Source of the DNA: Rosa chinensis
Taxonomy: Eukaryota > Streptophyta > Magnoliopsida > Rosales > Rosaceae
Direction: 5' to 3'
Assembly (NCBI RefSeq): GCF_002994745.2
Contig: NC_037088.1
Coordinates: 53,039,897 to 53,103,896 of the forward strand
DNA length: 64,000 nucleotides
Part shown: positions 36,186 to 47,447 of the stretch, piece by piece
Layout of the letters: each line of letters starts with the position of its first letter
Position numbering within the stretch: the first letter of the stretch is position 1
The notes under the pieces: model-generated
The model's input: the letters and a program-made list of their open reading frames with translations, nothing else
Databases searched by the model: none
What the model was told of the DNA's origin: nothing
Made by a program: the position numbers and the translations under genes

Positions 36186-37409
36186 CTAATCATCATCTTC
36201 AAAGCTTCCTTCATCACTACTATAATCGCTACTATCATCTTGATCAGGAATATCCAGTTCAACATGCATAACTTGTATTGGCTCTTGCGGTTTATGCATT
36301 GCTTGAGGTTTAGGCCGTAAATGTTGATCCTCGACCTTAGGAACTGGAAGAGATCCCACTGGGGGCAAAGGCACTGGGTCCCCAGGCTTCCATCCAGGTG
36401 GGGGCATAGGAAAATCGGTAGGCAACTCCACAGGCATCCCAGGTTTCCAACCAGACGGAATTGTGATATTTGGAGGAAGCCGACCTTGAAGTGCACCAAA
36501 GTTTGGAGCTTGATTGGCTTCTGTTGGAGCAGGAGGTGGGGGCTCTATGATTGCTTCAATTGTTTTCTCCGTGCTGTCTACAGTCTTGGGCAAACCAACA
36601 TCCAGGTTTGCAAAATTGTATAGCTGAGAAGCACGCATGTGCTCCTCCTGCGGGGCAGGTGGGAGTGATCCGCGAAGAGGAGCTTGTCCAGCCCCAAATT
36701 CTGGTGGTGCAAATGTTGTGTAGCTTATCCGATGCGCATATGACAAAATATCTGATAAATTCAACTGAGATGAAACAGTAGTAGCGCATGAAGAATCATC
36801 TTCTGAACCATCATCCAATTTTACCCTTTTGGGGCGGGACAAATCAGAGTAATCATCAACAAGATTATCAAGCACCTGCTCAACATCCTTGAGTTTCTTG
36901 GAAAAGGTAAGAAGTGAGACATCCTTGGACCGTACTTCATGTGCAATTTTCAGCTTAGCGTCCTGAAGATCAAGGATTTCTTGGAGTTCAGCAACAGCCT
37001 CAAAGAGTTGGGTTTGAAGAGCTGTGAACTGGGAGAGGACATCTTTGGTGGAGGAAGGACAGTTCTCAAGCGGGATTGAAAACTGAGATTGGGTTTGGGA
37101 AGAAAGGAAGGTTGGGAAGGAACCGCGGAATGCATTGAGCCAAAGGGACCGATTAGGTGACACTTCAAAGAGTTTAGACGAGAGGGAGGCCATTTGAACT
37201 AGAAGGGATTGGGCTCTTGGGAGGGGCGAGAGAAGAGAGACCAGCGATGGGGAGAGATTGGAATGCTGTGAAGAAGAAGAAGCAGAAGCAGAAGAAGAAG
37301 GCTGCTGCTGTAAAGGGAGTTTTGGAGGGGTAGGGTTTTGAAAAGCAGGTGAATTGGGGTTCGATAGGCCTAGCCTAGCTGGGGATTGTACAATTTGCGG
37401 TTGAAGCAT
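36186..37409 (-). CDS. MED4: Mediator of RNA polymerase II transcription subunit 4
   Basis: One uninterrupted coding exon of 407 aa, the usual plant MED4 length. The N-terminus is rich in Ser, Pro and Gln. A coiled-coil-prone middle-module domain spans about residues 120-200 and includes LQTQLFEAVAELQEILDLQD, then LSDILSYAHRISYTTFAPPE, the signature where MED4 contacts the middle module. The C-terminal half is Pro-rich with two GWKPG repeats and ends in an acidic tail with Asp/Ser/Glu clusters. Nuclear, part of the Mediator middle module that bridges transcription factors and Pol II. Two leader introns are likely: donors near 38186 and 37540 read on the minus strand, and an acceptor about 20 bp upstream of the ATG. 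Confidence 0.93.
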   Translation of the reverse strand: MLQPQIVQSPARLGLSNPNSPAFQNPTPPKLPLQQQPSSSASASSSSQHSNLSPSLVSLLSPLPRAQSLLVQMASLSSKLFEVSPNRSLWLNAFRGSFPTFLSSQTQSQFSIPLENCPSSTKDVLSQFTALQTQLFEAVAELQEILDLQDAKLKIAHEVRSKDVSLLTFSKKLKDVEQVLDNLVDDYSDLSRPKRVKLDDGSEDDSSCATTVSSQLNLSDILSYAHRISYTTFAPPEFGAGQAPLRGSLPPAPQEEHMRASQLYNFANLDVGLPKTVDSTEKTIEAIIEPPPPAPTEANQAPNFGALQGRLPPNITIPSGWKPGMPVELPTDFPMPPPGWKPGDPVPLPPVGSLPVPKVEDQHLRPKPQAMHKPQEPIQVMHVELDIPDQDDSSDYSSDEGSFEDDD

Positions 37410-38395
37410 TGTGGAACTTCACTTGTTTCTTCAAAGTACTCTACAAATCAAGAAATCAAAGAAACATTAACATTGGACAAAATATTCATGATCTGATAAC
37501 AGGAAGAACTGGGTCTTAAAAAAAGAAAAAGGAGTCTCACCAGCCGAGACGGTAACAGCCAGGTAGAACCAGTGAGCTGCAAAATTCAAGAATTCAAAGT
37601 TGCTTTGCTTAAAGGACTCTCCTTTTTCTTATGTACAGCTCTTCATAAGCTGCAAAATTCAAGAAATTCATATTCTTAACCTGGTTTTTTTTTACTAAAG
37701 CAAATTTGAAGAACTAGTTCAGTTCTCTCTCTCTCTCTACAAAATGCAAAACAAAAACAAAAACAAAAAAGAAAATTTGTTCAAAACATTATAGTTTATG
37801 TAGATTACACTTTGAAAGCTTGGAAATAATATTACTTTTGGATATTATTTTCGGCCACACTACGCTAAAAAATCCAAACTTTGTTGGAAACAATTAATCA
37901 GCAATCTGAAATACGATTTTTAATAACAATGTTGAAGCCGTGGCCTAAAATGTGAATCTAAAATCCTTAAAACAGGAGGACTAAAGAGACGCCCCTTGGT
38001 GTAACTTCTCCTTAACCTAAAACCCAAAATAAAAAAGTTACTACCATCCAAAAAGGAGACCCAAATCAAAGGAAAGCAAAGCAATCCAGATTGCAGATCT
38101 TTCATCAACAATGGAAACGAGGAAATCAAAACTCAGAGAAACAGCAGCAAAAACCTGCAATGAGTAGGGAATAAGATAAACTCACCTGGGGATTGGTCTG
38201 TTTCATCGACGGAATGGAAAGAGTGAAGCTTTCATCACCTGCGATTTGCATGAGAGACTGGGACGGTGACATAGAGACAGAGCCTGAAAAGGTTCCCGTT
38301 TTAAGGAGAATAGGGGAACTATTGCCCTTGCCGGGTGGGCTTGGTCCAATGGGTTGCAACTGAATTTGACAAAAAAAAAAAAAAAATTTAGGAAA

Positions 38396-38466
38396 GGGCC
38401 CAACCGGGTTCGAACCGGTGACCTCTTGATCTGCAGTCAAATGCTCTACCACTGAGCTATGGACCC
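38396..38466 (-). tRNA. trnC-GCA: tRNA-Cys (GCA)
   Basis: On the minus strand the 71-nt gene starts GGGTCCATAGCTCAGTGG (A box) and carries anticodon loop CTGCAGA with anticodon GCA. The T arm is GGTTCGAACCC (B box), and it closes with TGGGCCC, which pairs with GGGTCCA (one G-U). The following base is T, matching the U73 discriminator of tRNA-Cys. No intron. A T-run immediately downstream (38366-38386 region, seen as A-run plus TTT on the plus strand) fits a Pol III terminator. It lies just upstream of the MED4 leader on the same strand. Confidence 0.97.
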
Positions 38467-39676
38467 TTGTTGGCAAATAACTCCATCTATTAAATATTTA
38501 TACATTTACTTATTAGTTTAAAGCATATGGTTTAGCATGGCATGTCGAGTTACTCTAGTAGTTAGTTTAGTTTGTACCCGTTTGTGTATTTAAAGGTGAA
38601 GAATAATGAGGGAAATAAATATAATCTAACCATCTCATTATTTTTTATATGTAGATATAAATTCAATGACAGTTAAGTATAACTGAGTATAGAATTAACT
38701 AACCACTTGAGTAGGACTGTATACTCTAGATGGCAGGGAGGGGCATAGAGCCTAGGAGTTTAGACAGGGCTTAAGTAGATTCCTAGGCTAATTTTTATTT
38801 ATTTTATTTTTACAATATATAAATAAGTGCAATTAAAACAAGAACTATATTTAGTAGTATGATTTATTGAAAATATGAGAAAAATAAAAAGTAGTTTTTA
38901 AGCATTTGACTAAAAGAAATAATTTTTTTGAATTTCTTTTTTAAACCAGACTAATCTAAGCACCACTCGAACTAATCGAAGCAATTGATGCTTAGCGATA
39001 TAATAATAAAAAAAATCTCGTAATACACACAAGACTCGACGTCTAAGTTCTAAGCTCCTCCCACGGCCCCTAGCACCTAACAATTTTTAAAACACTGACC
39101 ATATCTAATTCATGGTCACCCATGTGATAAAATGAAACTCGTAGTCATAGACTTCCTAGTCCTCATCCAATGACACGTTGGAACTCATCCTTGTCCACAA
39201 GGTCACAATCACAAACACCTACATCTAACACAAATTGCCTCCCACATTCTTTTCTCCAATCATCTTTTGCCTCACATCCCTCACCATGAATCCAACCCAA
39301 AACCACTAACAAAAACACCTTTACCATTTTCAATACCCAAAAAAAAAAAAAGACACCCTTCACCTCAAATCCCCCGAGTGTCCAAGGACAACAATAATAG
39401 TATGCGACCCTCGGACTTAACAAGGCCTAATGTGACACCCCAAAATAGCATAGAAGCCAAACAAGGCCAAGTAGCAGAGTGGTGAATTTGGAACAAGCAG
39501 TTAGTTGAGTTGGGTGGATTTCCAACGCTCTTGAGCCCTTCAGGCGGTTATTTCCAAGCTCCTCTCCCTCGTTTCCTCCGCCTTCTCTTCTCCTCTTATA
39601 CTTTTCTCTCTCGCTTCAACCTCCAAATTCCTCTCCTCCCTTGAACCCAAAATATAGAAACACAGAGAGAGGAGCC
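38467..39676. other. Intergenic and PDH-E1 alpha promoter/leader
   Basis: AT-rich with no recognised gene to about 39480. The last 150 bp are CT-rich (TCTCCTCTTATACTTTTCTCTC) and probably form the 5' UTR of the downstream gene. Confidence 0.5.
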
Positions 39677-42049
39677 ATGTCCTTCTCTGCCGCCACCACC
39701 CAGCCCCTCCGGCTCAACACCACCGCCGGCGCCGCTGCCAGATCCAATGACAAGGTACCCTCTTCTCTGCTGATGTCAAAGACTCCGTCTTTTTTGGGAT
39801 CCACCCGCAAGCTCCGACCCGGTTGTGTAGCTGCCAAGCCCAATGCGCAGCGCCGATCCGCGGTGGTTTCGGTCTCCGAGGCTGTCAAGGAGAAGAAGGC
39901 CAGTGCTTCCACCAATCTGGTAATCACTCTCTTGCATCAAATTTCATTTCTTTTGATTGAATTCTTGGGAAGGTTTGGTTTGCCATGCATGGTTGGAATA
40001 GGAGAGAATTGGATTTTGGTTTTTCACTGTTGAAGAAAGATTTTTGGGTTTTGAAGAGCTGGTTAGCTGAGATTTACGAGCTGTGAATTGAACTCAATCA
40101 AGCACGATTCAAGTTGTTTGATTCAAAATTCCCAATCAAAAATTCAACTTGGGTGCATTTAGTTCAATTTGATTTGATTTGAGTGTTATGTTTAATGTCC
40201 AGCAATCTTCATTGTGTACATTCGATTAAGTGTAAAGAGATGTAGAGGTACCCATCTGAGTTCTTTGGAGATCAATTTGATTCGAGTATGTTTAAAGTAA
40301 GGGAAACTTCATTATATACATCTAATTAAGTTCAAAGGGATGTAGAAGTACCCATTTGAGTTCTTTTTTCCTAGTGTGGTTTGTGAAGATTTTATGTTCT
40401 TATAATGAAATGAACAGTGTCTGAGACTATGGTTTCTGAATTTTTGTGTATTTAGCTGATAACGAGAGAGGAAGGATTGGAGCTTTATGAAGACATGGTA
40501 TTGGGTAGAGCTTTTGAGGACATGTGTGCTCAGATGTATTACAGAGGCAAAATGTTTGGGTTTGTTCACCTTTACAATGGCCAAGAAGCTGTGTCAACTG
40601 GGTTCATCAAGCTTACAAAGCAGGAAGATACTGTGGTGAGCACATACCGTGATCACGTTCACTCTTTGAGTAAGGGTGTCCCTGCTCGTGAAGTCATGAG
40701 TGAGCTCTTCGGAAAGGCTACCGGTTGTTGCCGGGGCCAAGGTGGTTCGATGCATATGTTCTCAAAAGCCCACAATTTGATTGGTGGGTTTGCATTTATT
40801 GGTGAAGGGATTCCAGTGGCAACAGGGGCAGCCTTCAGCTCTAAATATAGGAGGGAAGTGTTGAAACAGGCAGACTGTGATCACGTGACATTGGCATTTT
40901 TTGGAGATGGGACTGCTAACAATGGCCAGTTCTTTGAATGTTTGAACATGGCTGCATTATGGAAACTTCCAATTGTATTTGTTGTGGAAAACAATTTGTG
41001 GGCTATTGGAATGTCGCATCTGAGGGCAACTTCTGATCCCGAAATTTGGAAGAAGGGACCTGCATTTGGTATGCCCGGTGTTCATGTGGACGGGATGGAT
41101 GTTTTGAAGGTGAGGGAAGTGGCAAAGGAAGCAATTGGGAGGGCCAGGAGAGGAGAAGGACCAACCTTGGTGGAATGTGAAACATATAGGTTTAGAGGAC
41201 ACTCACTGGCTGATCCTGATGAGCTCCGTGACCCTGGTTAGTATTTGAATTTTTGTTTCCTCATAATGCTTCTCTGTTGTACGTTGTAAGAGCTAACTTA
41301 ACCCATTCATGTCCATCCTATTCATTTGTATTCTCTTATAACATCTTTATTCTTTACCTGTTAGTTTTCAATTACATGATGTTTATACTGTTGCACAACC
41401 AAATTAAGTAGATAGTTCTTTAGTTGTTTGGATATTAGATAGTTGCTTTCTTTTCAATTTTGAAGAAGCATGTCAGTTGGCTTACTAGGCTGGCATTATG
41501 GAGTTTCTGATTTCTTAGCACCTCTATCAGGTGATAAAATCATTTATTAAAGGAGTGTTACAGTGTTTGTCTGCCCATGACTTAACCATTTTCCCCCAAC
41601 CTTTAGTGAAGTGTCTGTTCATTTGATCACTTCAATTATGAACGCCACATATCAAATTATCATTATTCTTTACCAGACTTTTGCACCTAGCATGGTCGAT
41701 TCATTTTCTTTTCACGTCATTTAATTGAGGTTGTTAAATATTAACCGCCATTTTTGGTTCTAATTTGCCAGCTGAGAAGGCACACTATGCTGCCAGAGAC
41801 CCCATCACAGCCTTGAAGAAATACATATTTGAGCACAACTTAGCCAGTGAACAAGAGCTGAAGGCCATAGATAAGAAGATAGATGAGGTGCTTGAGGATG
41901 CTGTTGAGTTTGCCGACGAAAGCCCGCTCCCACCTCGCAGCCAGCTGCTCGAGAATGTGTTTGCCGATCCTAAAGGCTTTGGAATAGGGCCTGATGGCCG
42001 CTACAGATGTGAGGACCCTAAATTTACTCAGGGCACTGCCAAAGTCTAA
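39677..42049 (+). CDS. PDH-E1 ALPHA: Pyruvate dehydrogenase E1 component subunit alpha, chloroplastic
   Basis: Three exons (39677-39919, 40456-41236, 41772-42049) give 433 aa, matching plastid E1-alpha. Residues 1 to about 65 form a Ser/Thr/Arg-rich plastid transit peptide. The E1 dehydrogenase domain follows, with [19 protein letters not shown] and the thiamine diphosphate/Mg motif GDGTANN at residues 231-237, followed by [26 protein letters not shown] sequence. [17 protein letters not shown] near residue 330 is the conserved C-terminal block. Together with E1-beta the enzyme decarboxylates pyruvate to supply acetyl-CoA for fatty-acid synthesis in the plastid stroma. The mitochondrial isoform lacks this transit peptide. 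The GCCATGT context at 39677 supports the start. Confidence 0.96.
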
Positions 42050-42785
42050 TCTTTGTTGGACCTATAGCAATCAACTTGTGCTATTGCTCTGTTCCTAGAT
42101 GCATGCTATTTAATTTTAGTTACTGCTAGCAGTTCTTGTCACTTAAAAGAGGATTGTAATTGCATTTCTACTGGAAGCAGGATACTTGTGTTTAGGGTGG
42201 GTCTTTCATTTGAATTTTGGTCATTCGCGTTCGTTTTAAATTATCACTCTTTCTGTAATTGCAAACAATACCTGAAGGGATGTTGGCTCTGTGTCCAATT
42301 TTATCAAAAAATTATATTTACACATTATTCTCAAAATTTTGCCTTCTTTGAAGTCCAAACTCTAAAGTGATATGGAGAAATTGTTCACTTGACTTCGAAA
42401 AATTGTTGATCCTGCTTGTACGTGATCCTGCTTGTACGTTATAGGGGGCCTGTGACATAATCAGTGCATTAGATACCATTTACAAATGATAAAGAAAATG
42501 AAGTGATGTGCGAAATTGACGCAATAACAAGTAAACAAACTAAACTATCAAGGTCCGCTATTGGAAAGATGAATGATGTAATGCAATTGTGGTATTATTT
42601 CACACTTTTACAAGTTCAAAGATAACTAGTACATGTTCAAAATCTGACTGAAAAATAGAATTATTACAGAGAAATATGGTGAACAAAACTGTAGGAAATG
42701 GTAGCAAAAAGAATGAAGATACGAATCTTTTTGAGGAAAAAAAACAAAAAATATGAAGAAGTGTCGGTTCAGCGGGCATTACAAC
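42050..42785. other. PDH-E1 alpha 3' UTR and intergenic
   Basis: The 3' UTR likely covers about 42050-42290. The sequence GATCCTGCTTGTACGT is tandemly repeated at 42409-42440. No further gene was recognised. Confidence 0.5.
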
Positions 42786-43121
42786 ATGAAAATCAACTTT
42801 CAGACCCAAAACTCGCCTGACCTCAGCTGGTGTCAGTCTCCAGGTCATAGGTCCTGATTCTCACCCCAGAAATCTCGAATCTCAGAGACCTTTTCTAAAT
42901 TGAGGATGGTTGCCATTTGAGTGAGCCCAGCAAACTTGTCTCTAACAGTTTCTTTGAGTCAAGCTAGAGAAGTGGCTCACCAATGCCCTACAATCTCTGT
43001 CCAGCTGAAGGCCTCCAAGTTGACTGAATCTTTTCTGCATCATAATTACTTCAACCTCTTCACCAGCTGAGTTAGAACAAGACTTTACTTTTTCTCTATC
43101 TGCTGGTGCAGGAAATACCTC
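42786..43121 (-). pseudogene. COG4 (conserved oligomeric Golgi subunit 4) C-terminal exon relic
   Basis: From an intact-looking splice acceptor (TTATCAG at 43122-43128, minus) the translation gives QKRFSQLGGLQLDRDCRAL and [10 protein letters not shown]. After a 1-bp insertion near 42957 it continues [20 protein letters not shown], and after a 1-bp deletion near 42866 [20 protein letters not shown]. This is the conserved C-terminus of plant COG4, a Golgi tethering subunit. The normal last residues are replaced by unrelated sequence, and no upstream COG4 exons were found to 43970. A decayed gene fragment is the best explanation. Confidence 0.8.
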
Positions 43122-43850
43122 CTGATAAAGAAAAGATCATTCAGTTAAATACCTGAAAATTGAATTATTTTGATACAGGAAACAAATAATTTGTAGCCTA
43201 AATTGTAATCCTCTGCTTTCATTTTGTGTTTCTGTGTACTGCTGGTCCAAAATGTATTATTTTTCTTTATTCTTGAATAGCACATGGTTTCTTCTAAAAT
43301 AAACAAATGTGCATTACTATTTTACAGACATTCAATAAATAAACAGCATACTTGATCATCATCTCCAACAATGGTTAAGACTTATGAGAGGCATGAATCC
43401 GCAGAAGACTATTGCATTAGCATCTTCTTTAGAGAATGGCTTCATGAATCTTGGTTCTCCATTAACACTTTGTAACGGAGCTAGCAAGCACGGTCGGAAC
43501 ATCACAGACGTGAACTTACAAAACATGCCTAATGCAGCATATCTGGATGCTACAGACGTTTAGGATAAAAAAAACCAGGGAGCAAGCTTCATAAAGCGGC
43601 TAAACAAGTCGATCATGGTAGTCCAAGCGATACAAGATTTTAAGATATCGATCGATCATTGTAGTTCCCAAGAATCTCAGCCCAGCCCAATTGAGATGCA
43701 CACTTAAGAATCATAAAGCAGTCCTGCAGTAGTAAGGATTCTCACTCAACTGGCATTTAGGGTTTAGGAATCCACTTCGTACAGTGATAAGGGTTCTAAC
43801 TCAACTGGGATTTCTTGTTTTGCCGAACATAGATTCGAAGCAAATTTGCC
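43122..43850. other. Intergenic, unassigned
   Basis: Sequence upstream of the COG4 relic (in its own direction). A minus-strand stretch at about 43400-43560 reads like coding sequence but matched no family I know. Nothing else is supported. Confidence 0.3.
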
Positions 43851-43851
43851 T

Positions 43852-43860
43852 ATATATAAC
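43852..43860 (+). promoter_or_regulatory. TATA box of the F-box gene relic
   Basis: CTATATATAAC lies about 115 bp upstream of the F-box ATG at 43968, a plausible core promoter. Motif evidence only. Confidence 0.45.
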
Positions 43861-43967
43861 CACAGCTTTCTTGCGGTTTGGAGCATAAAGATAAAGAGTC
43901 AGCTCTGCAGCATTACTGAAGCTACAATCTTTTATTTTCTGAATATAATAAAGTAGCTAGCTAGGCG

Positions 43968-45228
43968 ATGGAAGACCATGGCGAACCTAACTTGTACCTT
44001 CCACCAGAGATTATGGATGATATTCTTTTATTGTTACCAGCCAAGTCCTTATGCCGCTTCAAGTGTGTATCAAAACCATGGAAAGCCATGATGTCTGACA
44101 CTGATTTTGTTAACAGGCACATCAACAGAGCCACTGATCGAGAACAAGGATGTATTCCTCCAAAGAAGAAGAGTGATATTCACTGACGCGGCCGTAACGG
44201 TCTTTACACTTTGGACTTAGATGAGTTTCTCAAAAATCATAACCATGTGCTTCTTAAGAATCATGTTGTTGGTACAGATAATGGTATTGATAACGATGAT
44301 GATGAAGATGAACAAGTAGCTGCCACTGAGCTCGATTATATTTAATTATTTACCGTGAGCAGCCAAGTGTTCGAGTTCCGTTTTTCCATTCCTGCTATGG
44401 CCTGATTCTCCTCGAGTTATCTGATTTGGAGTTATTTTTGGTTAATCCTGCAACAAGTGAATCCAAGCAACTAGCAAGACCACGACAGCATCCTTACTGT
44501 TCTCACAATTATAATTATCACCTATATGGGTTTGGTTTTGATTCCTCCACTTCTCAATACCAGTTGGTTCAGGGAGACATCTTTACAGGTGATGAGGATT
44601 TTTTTTTTGGGGTGGGAGGGAAACTGGTTCAGTGTCTATAACTTCGAAACTGATTCGTGGCTAGAGGAATTATCATCCCCGCATCCTTACATTCCTATAA
44701 GTTCACACTTGCATCGAAACGAAAATGGGGTCATGTTGAATGGTCGTTTCCATTGGTTGAGGGAATCATTCAGCCGATACGATGAAGCAATTGTGATTGT
44801 ATCTTTGGATGCACCGGTGTTAGAGACTCAAAAAATTCCACTACCGCTTGAATTATCCAGTGGTAGTCAATTGTTGAAACTAGGGGCCTTCAGAAAGTGG
44901 TTATGCATAACATTAGCGACACTCGAGCCCCATCTTGCACAAACATATAGCGAGTTTTGGGTCATGAAGGAATATGGAGTGAGGGAGTCGTGGACTAAAA
45001 TGAGGGTCTCCATCCCTTATGCTGAGTTATCACACTCTGTTTCTGGACGGAATCTCATGATTTGATGGTTTTTGGAGAAAGGTTAGTTCTGTACAATTTT
45101 GATGAAGAAGATCCACAAACCTTCTGGAATTTATTAGTTCGCGAAATTGGCAAAGTTGGTAGAATTGGAGTATACATTGAGAGCCTTGTTTCAATTAGGA
45201 ATCTCAACAGCATGAGAATAAATCCATA
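43968..45228 (+). pseudogene. F-box protein with F-box-associated (FBA) domain, disrupted
   Basis: The N-terminus has an intact F-box: LPPEIMDDILLLLPAKSL, then RFKCVSKPWKAMM (residues 11-43). The rest matches F-box-associated domain proteins: LELFLVNPATSESKQL, LYGFGFDSSTSQYQLV, YNFETDSWLEELSS, GVMLNGRFHWL and EFWVMKEYGVRESWTKM. The reading frame is broken by an in-frame TGA at 44183-44185, a frameshift near 44340, another at a T/G homopolymer near 44605-44625, and a last one near 45060. The final segment (FGERLVLYNFDEEDP) ends at 45228. Intact relatives are SCF ubiquitin ligase substrate adaptors. A truncated 72-aa F-box peptide is the only product possible without correction. Confidence 0.85.
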
Positions 45229-45253
45229 GATATACAGGAGACGTGGAGAGGAG

Positions 45254-46253
45254 CAATCCACTCAATCAATCTGCAGGCTCTTCCATTTTTTGTTTTTCTC
45301 ATAATCAATCTACCTCTCTGATTATTAAGCAAACTACGTGAATTTGTGTGTGTGCGTATCTTTTTTTTTTCTTTTTTTTCTTTTTTTACACTAAATTCGT
45401 TACATTAGCGTTCCATTCAGTATCTGATGTGTTTTGTAGAATAAAAAACCGAAACTTTTGGATAGAACTTATTTTGAAGATCTTAGCATATAACAACAGA
45501 AATTAGAGATGTATTATGAATTGTGAAGAATTGTTAACACGAAAACAAGATAAACGATAACTAGATTATAGAATTTCTCCAAAATAAAAAAAAATAAAAA
45601 CCAAACCCTCATGGATGCTTTCTTTCATGAGTTTTTCCTAAGGGTAAAAAAGAAATTTCTTTCCTAAACGGCTGTGTATTCAAGTCCATTACGTTTTTGA
45701 ATTCCTGAAAACATTAGTTTTGACTTTTCATCACTGGAAACAATATTAGGTCCGCTAATACACTACTAGATCCACTCAATAAATCTGCAGGCTCTTCCCT
45801 TTTTCGTTCTTCTCATAATCAATCTAGCTCTCTGATTATTAAGCAAACTACGTGACTCTATGTGTGTGTGTGTCTTTTTTTTTTTTTTTTACACTAAATT
45901 CGTTACATTAGCGTTCTGTTCAGTACCGAAACTTTTGGATAGAACTTATTTTGAAGATCTTAGCATATAACAGCAGAAATTAGAGATGTATTATGAATTG
46001 TGAAGAATTGTTAACACAAAAAGTCAAAAACAAGATAAAAATGCTGCAATACAATAACCAGATTATAGAATTTCTCCAAAAAAATAAAAACCAAACCCTC
46101 ATGGATGCTTTCTTTCATGCGTTTTTCCTAAGGGTAAACCTTGTTGCCAATAAAAAAATTTCTTTCCCAAACGACCGTGTATTCAAGTCCATTACGTTTT
46201 TGAATTCCTGAAAACATTAGTTTTGACTTTTCATCACTGGAAACAACGCTAGG
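45254..46253 (+). repeat. Tandem duplication, unit about 500 bp
   Basis: Copies at about 45254-45760 and 45767-46253 share AATCTGCAGGCTCTTCC, CTGATTATTAAGCAAACTACG, TTAGAGATGTATTATGAATTG, AACCCTCATGGATGCTTTC and TTTGACTTTTCATCACTGGA. T-runs and GT-runs differ between copies. A third, partial copy lies at about 46955-47078 plus 47233-47275, interrupted by a MITE. Confidence 0.85.
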
Positions 46254-46703
46254 TCATCTTTGTAAGTGGCAGGTGACAAAACTCTGCCACAACCATCATT
46301 GAGTGAAAGAACAAACTTGAAGATGGAAGAGTTACATATGGAAGTTAATTTGATAAAACAAAAAACACAACAGTTCCCTCTATTTTAGCAGAACTTATCA
46401 ACCTCCATGATTTTTTGTCATGCATTTCCTAATTGTCTATCATCAATTTCTGGCCGGTCAAGAAGTATATGACATTGCATGAAACAATTTAAATCATGCA
46501 AATAACTCTAAATTCGTTGTGTCTTGCAAATTCTAATGGAATTTACCTACTAGTGAAATTGATACTAGATTGACTTCAAATAAACGCCATGCTAGCTATT
46601 AGTTTGTTTAATTAGCAGCTAGAGGCTTCCCTAACTCACCATCTTCTAGTGAGCAAACAGTAGTGATGAACAAAAGAGCTAGCTAGAAGGGAAGGAGAGG
46701 AAA
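46254..46703. other. Intergenic, promoter side of the profilin relic
   Basis: AT-rich; no gene recognised. It may hold the former profilin promoter. Confidence 0.4.
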
Positions 46704-47078
46704 ATGGTATGGAAGCACTATATCATGTCTCACTTGATGTGCGACGTTACTGTGCTTCCCGGTCACGAAAATAACAGTGCCATGAAGGGCAATCACCTAA
46801 CCACAGCTGCAATAGTAGGACAAGATGGCACTGTCTGGGCTCAAAGCTCCAATTTCCCCTCGGTTTGTTCCTATTACTTTTTTCTTTTTTGGAGTTTGTA
46901 GTTTATATCCAATTATTCACTTATGCGATATTTGGTGTTGTAGTTTCACGATGATAACAAGATAAAAATGTTGCAATACAATAAGGCGATAAGCAGATTA
47001 TAGAATATCTCCACACCAAAAAAAAAAAAAAAAAAAAACGAAACCCTCATAGATGCTTTCTTTCATGAGTTTTCCTAA

Positions 47079-47232
47079 ATGGAGTAAAATTCACACTCCA
47101 TACTTTACAATCCACACACTATATTTCATTCTCTAGTAACATAAATTTTGTCCTTAATAACTTAGTTTTGTTTTTTCTTTAAGGATTTCAATAAAAAACG
47201 GAAACGAGAGAGTGTGACTTTCACTCTCCTTT
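47079..47232. mobile_element. Short MITE with visible empty site
   Basis: The ends GGAGTAAAATTCACACTCC and, reverse-complemented, GGAGAGTGAAAGTCACACTC are inverted repeats. It splits TTTTCCTAA...TAAACCTTGTTGCC, which is continuous in the sister copy at about 46122-46150. A 9-bp imperfect duplication (TTTCCTAAA / TTTTCTAAA) flanks it, suggesting a Mutator-like origin. Related ends occur at 1261-2195. Confidence 0.65.
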
Positions 47233-47282
47233 TCTAAACCTTGTTGCCAAGTTAAAAGTTTCTTAAGAAACATTTTCATGCA

Positions 47283-47447
47283 CAGGTCTCATTCTCTTTA
47301 ACTTTGAAGTGACCAAAAAAAAAAAGTTAGAAAGGGAGAGATCGAGTTCAAAATAAAACATGACTAATGGGCGCATGAATGAAGATTTGGTGGTATAAGA
47401 AGTATCGGTTCATTATACTTTCATCATGATGGAGAAAATATATATAA
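47283..47447. repeat. Inverted-duplicate arm A
   Basis: The sequence from TCTCATTCTCTTTAACTTTG to CATGATGGAGAAAATAT recurs in opposite orientation at 50728-50807 plus 52054-52140. The distant arm is interrupted by two MITEs. Confidence 0.7.

Noticed and set aside
38126..38476. Minus-strand open frame containing SVVEHLTADQEVTGSNPVG
   Set aside because: This is the conceptual translation of the tRNA-Cys gene, a well-known spurious frame type.
39455..39540. Possible tRNA: A-box-like TAGCAGAGTGG
   Set aside because: No B box (GGTTCGANNCC) and no cloverleaf pairing follow; probably the leader region of the PDH gene.
44426..44641. Treating F-box segments as separate small genes
   Set aside because: Consecutive frames match consecutive parts of one F-box-associated protein; frameshifts explain the split.
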